Shown: in pieces, positions 11,100 to 21,727 of the stretch | How the letters are laid out: every line of letters starts with the position of its first letter | How positions within the stretch are numbered: the stretch's first letter is position 1 | Assembly: GCA_037127255.1 (NCBI GenBank) | Contig: JBANSL010000004.1 | Location: forward strand, 70,392,627-70,456,626 | Reading direction: 5' to 3' | DNA: 64,000 nucleotides | Source: Persicaria tinctoria | Lineage: Eukaryota > Streptophyta > Magnoliopsida > Caryophyllales > Polygonaceae | The notes under the pieces: generated by a model | Told to the model about the DNA's origin: nothing | The model's database searches: none | The model's input: the letters and a program-made list of their open reading frames with translations, nothing else | Position numbers and translations under genes: made by a program

Positions 11100-11798
11100 A
11101 CTGGATTCACAGGACAATTAAAAAATTGGTGGGATAATGCCCTAACTTACCAACAAAAGGAAGAAATTTTAAATTATAAAAACGATTTAGGAGAGGAAGA
11201 AGCAGTGAATCGGTTAATTTACACAATAAGTATGCATTTTATTGGAAACCCTAAAGAAGAGCTCCAAGCTAATAGAGAGATACTTTCTAATTTAAAGTGT
11301 AAGACGCTTAGCGATTATAGATGGTATAAAGACGTTTTCCTCTCATATGTATTCAAAAGATCAGACTGTAATAAAGGATATTGGAAAGAACACTTTGTTT
11401 CCGGCCTTCCTTCTCTATTCGCTCAAAGGATTAATAAAAAAATTAAAGAAGAATTACAATCTGAAGAGATCCCTTGGAAAGACATAACATACGGACAGCT
11501 AACTGCTTTTATTAAAAAAGAAGGATTAGCCTTATGTTCTGAACTTAAAATACAGGCTAAATATGGTAAAGATAAAGGATCACGAAGAAAAGAGTTAGGA
11601 AATTTCTGTCAAGACTTTGGCTTAGAAAAAATCAGCGATCCACCTAGTAAAAGAAGACAATTCAAGAAAATTGATAAAAACCAGAGTTTTAGAAGAACTA
11701 GAAATAATGAGCAGAATAATAAAAAATCAAATAAATTTAAAGATAAGAAAATTATCTGCTATTAATGTGGAAAACCGGGTCATAAAGCCAATCAGTGT
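11100..11798 (+). pseudogene. Pararetrovirus copy A: coat-protein C-terminal part and CCHC knuckle
   Basis: Viral similarity resumes at ACTGGATTCACAGG. It encodes the end of the coat-protein core (WWDNALTYQQKEEIL, then NCKTLSDY-like to HFVSGLPSLFAQRI), a basic Lys/Arg tail (RRTRNNEQNNKKSNKFKDKK) and a CCHC zinc knuckle at 11757-11798. A TAA codon (11763-11765) sits at the third position inside the knuckle, ending the frame. Copy B has the same stop, so it was inherited rather than acquired independently. In the virus this region forms the capsid and binds nucleic acid. Confidence 0.88.
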
Positions 11799-11843
11799 AA
11801 TCTTAGACAAAAGATTTCAGAAGTATGTAAAGAAGATGAAGAA

Positions 11844-14062
11844 TTGAAAGATAAATTAGTTAAAATACTTATCAAAGATTCATCAGAAGAAGAAAATCAA
11901 GAATCATCAGACTATGACTCAGGATCTACTCAATTCTGTTATGTCATAACAAAAGAGGTGGAAAAAGAAGCTTTATTCCAACTCATAGATAAAATTGAAG
12001 ATCCAACCATAAAACAAGAATATTTTATTAAATTAAAAAACTTAATTTTCAAAGAACAAAAAACTCTTCCAGAAGAACCATTTAGTTTATCAAAGATGAT
12101 AAGCAAAAGACCTTCATCAAGTATATTCTCCTCCATAACTACTAAAGACCTTCAGGCTGAAGTTAATAATTTGAAGAAAGAAGTTAATACCTTACAAGAA
12201 CAACTTATTCTAAATGAAGTTAAAGACTTAGAATTAGAAACCAGAATTGCTCATCTTGAATTAAATAAACATGGTAGTGATGAACAATCTTCAGACTCAT
12301 CCTCTAATATTAGATCTAAAGAAAATATTAATATTAATGACGATATTTTCATAAATGTTATTGATCAAATAAACTTCCAAAAATGGTATGTTTATATAAC
12401 CATAAAAGTTGAAGATTTCGTACTTAATACTATCGCTCTATTAGACAACGGAGCTCACCTCAATTGCATTTGCGAAGGGATTATTCCTTCAAAATATTAT
12501 TATAAAACTACAGAAAAGTTACAAAATGCAAATGGTGTAAGAATGAAACTGAATTACAAAATCCCCAGTACATCTGTTTGTAACAATGGATATTGTTTTA
12601 AAAATACTTTTATAATGGTAAAAGATTTAGCACAAGAAGTCATATTAGGAACACCTTTTTTAACACAAATCTATCCCTTTAAAGTCAATAGACATGGTGT
12701 TCATACTAAAATAATGGGAACTAAACTAACATTTAAATTTCTTAATCCCATTACACAATCAGATGTTACTCTACTTCAGACCTCATCTGTAATAAAAAAT
12801 ATAGACCTTATTACTAGAAAGTCACTATTAATTAACTCCCTCACTAAAGAGATATCCAATCTAAAAATTGAAGAAAAATTAAAAAATCCTAACCTTCAAC
12901 TAAAAATAAAAGACCTAGAAGATCTTTTTAAACGATCAGTTTGTTCAGATTCCCCAACTGCATTCTGGGAAAGAAGAAAACATCAAGTAACTCTCCCTTA
13001 TGAAAAAGAATTCAAGGAAATAGATATTCCCACTAAAGCAAGACCTATACAGATGAATTTTGAACTTTTAAACCATTGTAAAGAAGAGATAAAATCCCTT
13101 TTAGATAAAAAATTAATTAGAGAATCTAAGTCTCCCTGGAGTTGTGCAGCCTTCTATGTTAATAATCAAGCATAAAAGGAAAGAGGAGTTCCCCGTCTTG
13201 TCATAAATTATAAACCTCTTAACAAAGTTCTCCAATGGATTAGATATCCTTTACCAAACAAAAGAGATTTACTTAATAGACTTTTTGATTCTAACATATA
13301 CTCCAAATTTGATATGAAAAGTGGATTTTGGCAAATACAAATAAAAGAAGAAGATAGATATAAGACGGCTTTCAAAGTTCCCTTTGGACACTATGAATGG
13401 AATGTAATGCCATTCGGATTAAAAAACGCCCCTTCAGAATTTCAAAAAATCATGAATGATATATTCAATCCCTACTCTACTTTCACAATAGTTTACATAG
13501 ATGATGTTTTAATATTTTCCAAAACAATAGATGAACATTTTAAACATCTAAACACCTTTTTCCATATTGTCAAGAAAAATGGTTTAGCTGTCTCAGCCTC
13601 AAAAATAAAATTGTTTCAAACACAAATAAGATTTTTAGGTCATAATATTTATCAACAGACGATAAAACCAATAAATAGAAGTATAGAATTTGCCAACAAA
13701 TTCCCTGATGAAATAAAAGATAAAACCCAACTCCAAAGATTTTTAGGATGTCTGAACTATATATCAGATTTCTTTCCTAATCTTAGACAAATGTGCACCC
13801 TCCTATTTCAAAGGCTTAGGAAAAACCCGCCTGCTTGGACTGAAGAACACACAAAAATAGTTCGTATGATAAAAGATAAGGTCAAGACCCTTCCTTGTAT
13901 AAACATTCCTCATCCCTCTGCCTATATGATAGTTGAAACCGATGCCTCAGAAATAGGTTACGGAGGAATACTAAAACAAAGACTACCAGAACAATCTAAA
14001 GAAACTTTAGTTAGATATTATTCTGGTGTATGGTCTGGACCACAAAAGAATTATAGCACTGT
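11844..14062 (+). pseudogene. Pararetrovirus copy A: protease - RT - partial RNase H
   Basis: Same frame as the coat-protein part. An acidic, coiled-coil-like stretch (about residues 85-145) leads into an aspartic protease with LLDNGAHLNCI. The catalytic triad position reads D-N-G (D at 12444) rather than D-T/S-G, and the following Asp seen in copy B is His. The RT fingers/palm follow, with FDMKSGFWQIQIKEEDRYKT, MPFGLKNAP and YIDDVLIF (catalytic Asp pair 13500-13505). RNase H starts with ETDASEIGYGG but stops after KNYST near 14062, so about two thirds of RNase H is missing. A TAA at 13173-13175 interrupts the RT. It cannot give functional replication proteins as it stands. Confidence 0.93.
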
Positions 14063-14292
14063 AAGTATTGTGTATATTAGTTAAAAATATAAAAAAAAAT
14101 TAAAAAAAATTGATGATGAGGAGTTTTTGTAAGTATTGTATTGTAAGTATTGTGTATATTTGTAAGTATTGTATTATATACGCATATGGTGTAATCAGTA
14201 AATCAACTAGACCACTGAAGCCATCAAGAGAAGAAAGACGACACATACTGAAGGAAAGAAGAGACGACAACAGACACTATTCCCGTCACTAT
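14057..14292 (+). repeat. Filler-like repeats of GTAAGTATTGT at the viral 3' break
   Basis: The viral copy ends in GTAAGTATTGTGTATATTAG. The motif GTAAGTATTGT recurs three more times at about 14130-14178 between A-rich and unidentified DNA. This looks like templated filler DNA at a break-repair junction. The remainder up to 14292 is not recognised. Confidence 0.55.
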
Positions 14293-15150
14293 TGACTTTG
14301 CCAGTGATGACCGGACATCCTAGGTAGATTCCCAAATTAGTTGTGTAAGGAATCTGGAGTTCACTCTTTATTGTGTTTTTTATAACGTTCTCCACATTTT
14401 GTGTTGTGTAGAATGCAGATTTATGGTAGTTTATACGTTGTCCTGAATGGTGGCAGAAAATATGGGTGATGGCATTGATTTGGTCACAGGCAGTTTTGTT
14501 GGCAGATGCAAAGATGACTATGTCATCGGCAAAGGCCAAAAAAGGTATCTTAAAGCAGGATCGTTTGATTGAGATTCCTATGTGACTGTGTTGCTGGTCC
14601 ATTCCGGATTGTAGTCCTCGGGCCAGAACTTCAGAGACCAGTAGAAATAGATACGGTGACAAAGGATCTCCTTGACGAAGGCCCTTTGATGGGTTAAATA
14701 GATTAGTTGGTTCATTGTTGACCAAAACCGAATAGGATACGGTTGTAATGCATTCTTTAATCCAACAACAGAATCTGTTGCAGAAACCAAATTTCTCCAT
14801 AATGGTGATAAAAAATTCCCAACGAACCATGTCAAAGGCCTTTTCCATGTCTAGTTTAACGGCCATCCAACCGGATTTCCCTTTTTTGTGTTGAAATGAG
14901 TGAAATATTTCATTGGCAATCAGGATGTTATCTTGGATTGATCGCCTAGCGATGAATGCACTTTGTAGCGGGTGAATAAGTTTTGGTAGGATTTGTTTTA
15001 GCCTATTTGCTAAAATCTTGGATATTATTTTGTATATGGTTGAACAGAGGCTTATGGGCCTGAAGTTGTTTGTAGTTTGTGGATTATCACATTTGGGAAT
15101 TAGTGTGATAAAGGTGTGATTGATTTGTTGTTTTTCATATTTTCTTTAGT
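14293..15150 (-). pseudogene. LINE (non-LTR) reverse transcriptase fragment
   Basis: Minus-strand open stretch of about 285 codons from the RT domain of a plant LINE ORF2. Motifs in order: INHTFITLIPK, NNFRPISLCSTIYKIISKIL, LQSAFIARRSIQDNILIANE, LDMEKAFDMVRWEF, GLRQGDPLSPYLF and FADDIVIF (catalytic Asp pair). It ends after LGIYLGCPVITGK, so the thumb, the rest of ORF2 and the 5' endonuclease are missing. Both ends are truncated, so it is a passenger fragment rather than a complete insertion. Unit 2 lacks it through a microhomology deletion. Confidence 0.93.
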
Positions 15151-15236
15151 TTTGTGGCCGTGGGAAAAAAATATCTGATTTTTATGTCTTTGAATATTGT
15201 AATTTATGGAATTATGGGCCTTGTTTTTTTTTTTTA

Positions 15237-15466
15237 CATCCGTTCGGAAAAACTTGACACTTTACTATTCATGCACGCTTTTTAAGGAGATAAAAACTAT
15301 ACATAAAATATCTAGTTTTTTAAATAATTTTTTTAACAATTTCATAGTTATTATTAATAACTACAAACTTGTTAAAAAAATTATAAAAAAATAAATATTT
15401 TATATAGTTTTTATCGTTCTAAAAAAGTGTGCATGAATAGTAAACAACAAGTTTTGCCGAACGGAG
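15237..15466. mobile_element. Stowaway-like MITE (230 bp)
   Basis: Imperfect terminal inverted repeats of about 70 bp (left CATCCGTTCGGAAAAACTTG, right complement CTCCGTTCGGCAAAACTTG) surround an AT-rich centre. It is flanked by TA on both sides (15235-15236 and 15467-15468), the duplication made by Tc1/mariner-type transposases. It has no coding capacity. Only its right 27 bp remain in unit 2 (35838-35864). Confidence 0.82.
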
Positions 15467-16059
15467 TATAGAATATGGCCCTAATTTTAAAAACAACAAA
15501 TTTGTAATTTGAACCATTCAGTAGTTGGTATTGATAGAAAAAAAATAAAAAAATGTTTATATAAATTTGTTGTTGTATTATACAGAGTTTTTTTAGATTG
15601 CTTTAATTCAAAATGATACCGTGTCTATATAATTGCGTCCCCTTTAAAAAAAATCTTTTAAGGTTCGGACTGTGGGAGTCGAGGCTCTCGACCCGTCCAA
15701 TAGGCTGACTCGACTGAAGTATAAACAAGCCACAACATATGTCTCCATCTCTAGTATAGGCCCAATTTCTTTATGGACATTGATCCATATGCTTTGAATC
15801 AGGCCCATCAGTAGGTACACATTTGTTTGGACTTTTAACAAAAATACGGAGTAAGCTATACATGTAAACGAGGTATATTGAGGAAAGTCTGAAATAACCA
15901 TTTCGGAATAACTCACTGAAAAGGACTTGTGGGTGTACGTGTACCCAAAGGTCCCAGTTCGAACCCCGGATATGACTGTTCTTTGTTTATAAATCATACA
16001 CATTTGGCCTCAAATTGCTGGGACAAAAAGAGACCTGAAAAGAGTCGCACATTTCCAAT

Positions 16060-16202
16060 GGGCTAATATTTATTTAAAAGATCTATTAATAATATGACTG
16101 AAATAATAAATCTGAATTATAATATATTTTCGGTGGGCTAATATTTATTTAAAAAATCTATTAATAATATGACTGAAATAATAAATCTGAATTATAATAT
16201 TT
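16060..16202. repeat. 75-bp direct repeat, two copies
   Basis: A unit beginning GGGCTAATATTTATTTAAAA occurs at 16060 and again at 16135, almost identical through TCTGAATTATAATAT. The same pair is in unit 2 at 36453 and 36528, so it predates the array. Confidence 0.9.
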
Positions 16203-17552
16203 GATTGTATCATGACGGTTATTCCGTCTGTCGTTTTTCTAGCCTCTCGATTTGCCAGACTTCGGTTGTCGTCTGGGATTTCGAATTATTTTCTTTTAAA
16301 AAAAAAGCTAATAACGATTAAAATGTGCAGAAAATATAAATAAAAATTAATCTAGATATAAATAATTAATCTACCAAAAAATAACATAGATATAAAAAAA
16401 CGACAACTATCAAATAATTAATTTCAATATAAATAAATTTTTCCGCACAAAAATAATCTACACACAAATAAAATAACGCATATAAGATATGTATCTATTA
16501 ATATTTTTAATAAGTATGGATGTGAAATAGTTTTGATTTATATTTTTATTAATGAACTAAAATATATATAGATAGATTGTTGCTTATGATAATTTTCTAT
16601 AAATTATGACAACATATTATTTTAACTATTCTTTTAGATTTCTTTCCCTAAAATTAACCATAATACTCCATATAGGAGGTTAGATATCGATTTTAATATA
16701 TGTATATAGCTTAGTTTTAGAATAGAAATAAAACAATATAAAATAAAACGGCATTAGATAGATCTTAGTACCAAACTAACATTTCACATGCACTGTCTAA
16801 TACAGTAATACGGAGTATAATTATATTCTTCAAAATTAGGCACGACTTGGTGACTTACGCCTTATGGTACCAAACACATCATGTAATTTGCGTTGCAAAC
16901 TAAACGCAAATTCAGAAATAAAGAACACGCCTAACCATAAAGTAACGAATATAGACGCAGTTTGTTATGGTGTGTTTGGATTCCGTTTTGTTAAGTTTAT
17001 CAGAAAATTATAAATTTAATGTAATATTGCGAGTTTGGTTGATACAATGCATAAGGTATTATTTACAACAATATATATTTAAAATAGAGTACGTTTTCCA
17101 TTATGCAAATCAATTGCTTAGAATTTATTTATAAATTTTATGGAATAGTTAATGTTCGAGTAAAACAATTTACAAACTATTTTATTTTTAATTATTATTA
17201 TTCTAACCATATTTAAATTTATAAATTGGCTATAAACATAATACTCCCTCCATTAATAAAAACATACACCGGAGTATTATTTATTATCTAAACATAATTT
17301 TAAGAATGATAAAAATTATATTAAATATCAACTATATTATAATTTTTAAAAATAATTTTATATTTATTGCTAATAAGAATGAAAATATAAAAAAATAACT
17401 AAAAAAATCATATTTTATACTCTCTAATACTGTATTTATTAAGAAAAACACGTCGCTTAAGTAAGAACATCTTGTTAATTAACTAAAAATGTAATTTTAA
17501 CTATTTTTGTTTTGTGTCCACTTTTTATATTTACCTTTATTATAATTGTGAA

Positions 17553-17900
17553 GAAGTTAACTCCAATTTTTAGTAAAGTGTAAAAGTAGAGTAATACGGA
17601 GTAGTAATTAATAGTATAGGTGGAGAGCGTTGGAATCCACTCGCACTCTTTAATACTCATTCAAAGTTTAGTATGACGTTAATTGCAGTTTTCAATAAAG
17701 TGTAAAAGTTGATTAATAATTAATAATTTGTACTAGTATAGGTGGAGAGAGAGTTGGAATCCACCCACATTCTTTAAGACCCATTCAAAGTTTAGTAAGA
17801 CGTTAATTACTGTTTTCAATAAAGTGTAAAAGTAGAGTAATAATTAACGGTACATGTCGATGAATCCACCCACCCTCTTTTAATACACGCTCAAAGTACA
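17553..17900. repeat. Minisatellite, about three diverged ~122-bp units
   Basis: Three head-to-tail units start at about 17553, 17675 and 17799. Each contains a (G)ACGTTAATT-like start, CAATAAAGTGTAAAAGT, GTATAGGTGGAGAG, GGAATCCACCCAC and TTCAAAGTTTAGTA in order. They recur in unit 2 at about 37945-38290. Function unknown. Confidence 0.8.
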
Positions 17901-17925
17901 TAAATTTGTATACCGTTTCTACCCC

Positions 17926-18268
17926 CTCTCTCTCTCTCTCTGTTTTTGCTTTTTGCAATTAAAGGGCCATGCAAAAATAAAGTGGCAAATCTGCCCTGCA
18001 AATGTAGACAGGCCTCTACAGTAAGTTTTTTTTGTCAATATTCCCTCTTTCCCATCCCTTTCCTGCCATGTTTACTACACCCCCTTTTTCTTTTGGAGTT
18101 TTTGGTTTGAAAAGTTTTTTATAGTAATAATATGAAAACTTTTTATTTCACTCTTAAATAAGGGGTGTTATTCGAATCGAGTTTGACGTATTAAAGTTTG
18201 GTTTCTTCAGTAAATCGAGTTCGAGTCGAGCCGAGCCGAATTTTTAGACTTACAAAGATGCAAACTTT
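17926..18268. other. CT tract and right end of unit 1
   Basis: A short (CT)n run, then about 320 bp of non-coding DNA. The last 100 bp (GGGGTGTTATTCGAATCGAG, then TCGAGTCGAGCCGAGCCGA) resemble one end of a hAT-type MITE cut off at the tandem junction. It is duplicated at 44959-45324. Confidence 0.5.
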
Positions 18269-18798
18269 TCTTCCAGAGCCTTCTATCATCTTTGCCACAT
18301 CGGATATTGTTCTGACATTTGCCTCAATTAATGTCAATTGTGTGAAGTATTCTCTGCTTCTCAAGATGGTGTGGGTAGTGGCACTGTCTACCAAACATTA
18401 ATCTTTGTCACTTGGTTTAACTTCACTTATATCCATATCTTCAATATAAAAAGAGATATAATTAAAACTTTAATACATTAATTTATTCATTAATAATATA
18501 AAGCAAGTACATTAAAAGTAATGCAGAAAATAAACACAATGCGATATGTTACAGGAAATAAACACACTGCGATATGTTACAAAGTAAACTGCATGAAAAT
18601 AAAAGTACTGATATTTAATAGTTCATAGTATCACTAAGTCCAAAATCTCCATCTACATCAGGAGTATTTGCGAAGAAACCAGAGATGTCCAGATTGGGCT
18701 CACAAGGAGTGTTATTGACAAAATTACTCTCCACCTTCTTTCCTTTGTTCTTGGATGTCTGATATAGCTCAACCAAATGTTTAGTTGTGTGACATACC
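18269..18798 (-). pseudogene. Ty1/copia protease and gag-tail fragment (unit 2)
   Basis: Minus-strand relic equal to about 356-884 of unit 1. It has the protease motif VDSATTHTILRSREYF, the 28-bp tandem duplication in the AT-rich spacer, and the gag tail to CHTTKHLVELYQTS. On the right it is cut by the LTR element inserted at 18799, which removes the zinc knuckle. On the left it is fused to unrelated flank DNA, so the apparent protein C-terminus there is not copia. Confidence 0.88.
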
Positions 18799-21691
18799 TG
18801 TAACGGCCCAGAATTATAATTTCTGGGTTACGTTTCAAGGGATAAAACCCCTTGTTCGGATCTTGCAATCCAGGTACGGGTCGAGGTTTCAACTCATTTT
18901 AAGATTTGTAGAAAGAGGGATTTCAAACCCTAAAACCTCGAAGGGCTGTTGGGTACCCTTAACTTGTCCTAAGACTATGTCGCGGAAACCATTTCAAACG
19001 GAAGTAAAGCGGAAGTAAAATACAGATACAAGTGCCACGGCGGAGCCGGGTCAAAACGGAGTCAAAAGTATAAATCCCAAAACAATATAATCAGAGTCTG
19101 GTGAAGTCTATAACTCCAGCGCTCACTCTCCGCCGACAAAATGACCCGCGCAATAAGCAAACATCACCGATAGGGTGAACATAGATAATTCCTAAAAAAA
19201 TTGATTTGGGGCGGGATCAGATCGATGCCCACTTAACTTTGCATCCCAACCATAAGCACACATACACGCTATACCTAATAAAGATGCTCTAATGCAGTAC
19301 GAAATTCAACACACTAGCATGCTCCTAGTTCATAATAATGTGCAGAAATACTGTAAAGGGCCCAAGACAATGCCAAGTGGCATATCCCTCTCCTACCTCC
19401 ACCCCTTCCGACAGGCGGAGACTGGCCAGCTCGTGAATGCATTCATTCATAATCGGGGGGCACGCATGCCTAACCCGCTCCACAATAAAGCCCGCATGCA
19501 TATCATAATATAAGGAAGTACTCGATTGACTCAGGGTACCCGATGAGGCTGGGCTACCCTATGACCCTAGCATAGACTTCTAGGACTATCACAGATAACA
19601 GCCGTTCTGTTTACATACGCACAAAGAAATAGAATGCTCAACGATCGATGCAACCTAGCATGGTACTACATGGCATGCTGATCATGAATGCAAGCACCTA
19701 GTATATCATGCACCTAAAGCAGGGAATAGCTCTATTCAATCTGAGTAAGCTCCGAAGAGACTTACCTGGAAGTGCAGAACAAGAAAAGGCAACAACTAGT
19801 TATACGGAAGCCAACATGTCACAGATCATCACCTAACACATAAGTCTACTTCTAATGTTACTTAAAGCGTATAATATCACACACAAGTCAACAAGTTTAT
19901 TCACCAAGTCAGGCAAGGTAAGTCATTTTCGCAAGATTTCCCAAAACTCCTTTAAAACCTCAAGTTAGATCAAATCTTCTTAAAAAAATAACTCTCAATT
20001 TACTTTCCCAAAATCACTTATAAAACATCGTCTTTTAAAATCGACCCGTTACTTATTTTATCAAAATAAACTCGACAAGGTTAAGGTCTTTCCAAAATTC
20101 CTTTTTAGTTTTATTAAATCCATTTCCAAACCTTTTTTTTTTTAAATCCGAATCCAAATCCAAACATTATACCTTAAATCTCAATAAAAAGAATTTATAT
20201 AATATATGATATTTTTAACTCTCAACAATAATATATTATAATATATTATCCCATTTATCTTATATATTCATAAAATATATTCATAAGTCCTTAAAATTCC
20301 ATTTAACACATTTTAGGCCTAAAAGGCCCAACCCTTTTGTTAATTCCCGGATCCAAGAGGCCCAAGGTCCATTTCCTTTAAACTGAACCGGTTCACTGGT
20401 TTTCATAAAAATAAAAACTGAACCGAACCCACATTTCAAAACAGAAAACCGGTTTAAGGTGAGACACTGTTCATCTCCCTCCTTGGGAGGCTCCTGTTCG
20501 AAACGACGGAAAGGGAAAGGGAGGGAAGGAGGCTCGCCGGCGATGGCTGGTGGCTCCGACCACCTCCTCGTCAACCATAGACACGGAATCGAACTAACAA
20601 AGGAGAGAGAGATTGAGAGAGAGAGGTCCTCACCGAGGGTCGAGATTCGTCGGAGATCTGTCGAGGTTATTCGGGCTCGTCGGTGGCGCAATTGAGCTCG
20701 CCGGAGGCGAATCCGAGCGATTCGGGACCTAGGACGACGGTGAGAGGCTTAAGGGCGGAGCTTTATGGCATTTTAGGTCGAAAGGAGAAGGAGGAGAGCT
20801 TATCGGGGCTTGAACGGGAAAACAGGGCAGCGAGAGCGACGCCGGCAACCCCGAGGCGCTGCTGCTGCTGCTCGGACGTCGAGTAGGAAGAAAATGGAGA
20901 TGATGCTACTGCTCCGTGCTCAAGGACGAAGGAAAACGGAGTGGAGCTGCTCGAACTCGGCTCGGCTCCTTGCGACGAAGGCAGGGCTAGTGCTCAGCGT
21001 GCTCGGGAGAGGCTCGGGCGCTGGAGCTTCACTCAGGGGCGCTCGAGTGTTGCTACTGGCGGCGGCAAGAGACAGGGGAAGAGCGGCGTCGGCTTGTCGG
21101 AGGTGTGGCCGGAGAGCGAGCCAAGGTGGGCGGTTGGTGGCGACTCGTCCTGGGGCTGCTGCCGCTGGGCATTGTTGCAGGGGTGAAGAGGGCTGATGAG
21201 CTTTTTGGGTTTGGTAATACAAGGGAGAACAACAATTGTGGGGTGTTCTTCTATGTGCATCCGGAATAGCAGTTGGGGGAAAAGGGTTTTGAAATCAAAA
21301 GCAAGGAAGGGCCTGCAACATGAAACTAGGATTGCAGGAGGTGTTTTGGCATTTTGTCCAAAAATAGTGTACAACTTGAGAGGGAGGGGGATAAGATTTT
21401 ACTCAAAGGAGGATGAAGTGAGTTGGATAAGAAAATTGGTCAAATATGGGATCAATTGTAGAGATTTGGGTAAGAATTGGTGATATGAGACGGAAAGAAT
21501 TTCGAATCCCGAGGAGAAAGACGGATTCAATCGTTAAATTAAAAAAAATTTGGGTCGGAATTCGCTTCAATTTTGATTTAGCAAATTAATGACGAGTTTT
21601 CCTTGAATTATTCGAATTAAATCCGATTTAAATTCACTTTTAATTTCTTTTTCCGAAAAAAAATTGGATTTTAAAAATCCGGGCCTTTACA
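18799..21691 (-). repeat. Element 1 left LTR (3' LTR, 2893 bp)
   Basis: Runs TGTAACGGCCCAGAATTATA to CCGGGCCTTTACA in plus coordinates. The element-strand splice-donor-like sequence CAG|GTAAGT is at 19760-19768, AT-rich TATA-like blocks at about 20160-20290, and a GC-rich block at 20460-21190. Several 60-130-residue open frames in the GC-rich block overlap each other on both strands and reflect composition. Confidence 0.92.
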
Positions 21692-21727
21692 TCATCCACC
21701 TCTAAAAACAAGTCTCGTCCCCGAGAC
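21692..21727 (-). promoter_or_regulatory. Element 1 polypurine tract and adjacent hairpin
   Basis: On the element strand TTAGAGGTGGATGA directly precedes the 3' LTR, the expected place of the plus-strand primer. Next to it (21712-21727) GTCTCGTCCCCGAGAC forms a perfect 6-bp stem with a 4-base loop. The hairpin is unchanged beside the 30015 fragment, element 2 (44278-44293) and element 3 (51054-51069). Confidence 0.7.

Larger units (their letters stand above)
15469..17925. other. Unit flank downstream of virus copy A
   Basis: AT-rich host-type DNA, nearly identical to 35867-38321. No gene is recognised. It contains the direct repeat and minisatellite listed separately. At about 17243 ACTCCCTCC and scattered CGGAGTA strings suggest further degraded Stowaway-type ends, which I could not pair. 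Confidence 0.55.
356..18268. repeat. Tandem-array unit 1 (copia relic - spacer - pararetrovirus A - flank)
   Basis: First copy of the repeated unit. Its content recurs in the same order and orientation in 18269-45324 and from 45325 onward. Its left limit is the point where similarity with the later copies begins (TCTTCCAGAGCC at 356, equal to 18269 and 45325). To the left the copia relic simply continues, as expected for the first unit of an array. It also carries a unit-specific 3.5-kb LTR-element fragment (7565-11099) and a LINE/MITE block (14084-15440) absent from unit 2. Confidence 0.8.

Noticed and set aside
16867..16985. CCAAACACA and TGTGTTTGG as possible MITE ends
   Set aside because: They point away from each other and no partner ends or target duplications were found.
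18191..18401. 67-residue frames on both strands across the unit junction
   Set aside because: They are chimeras of copia protease with unrelated flank DNA. Only the copia part has meaning.
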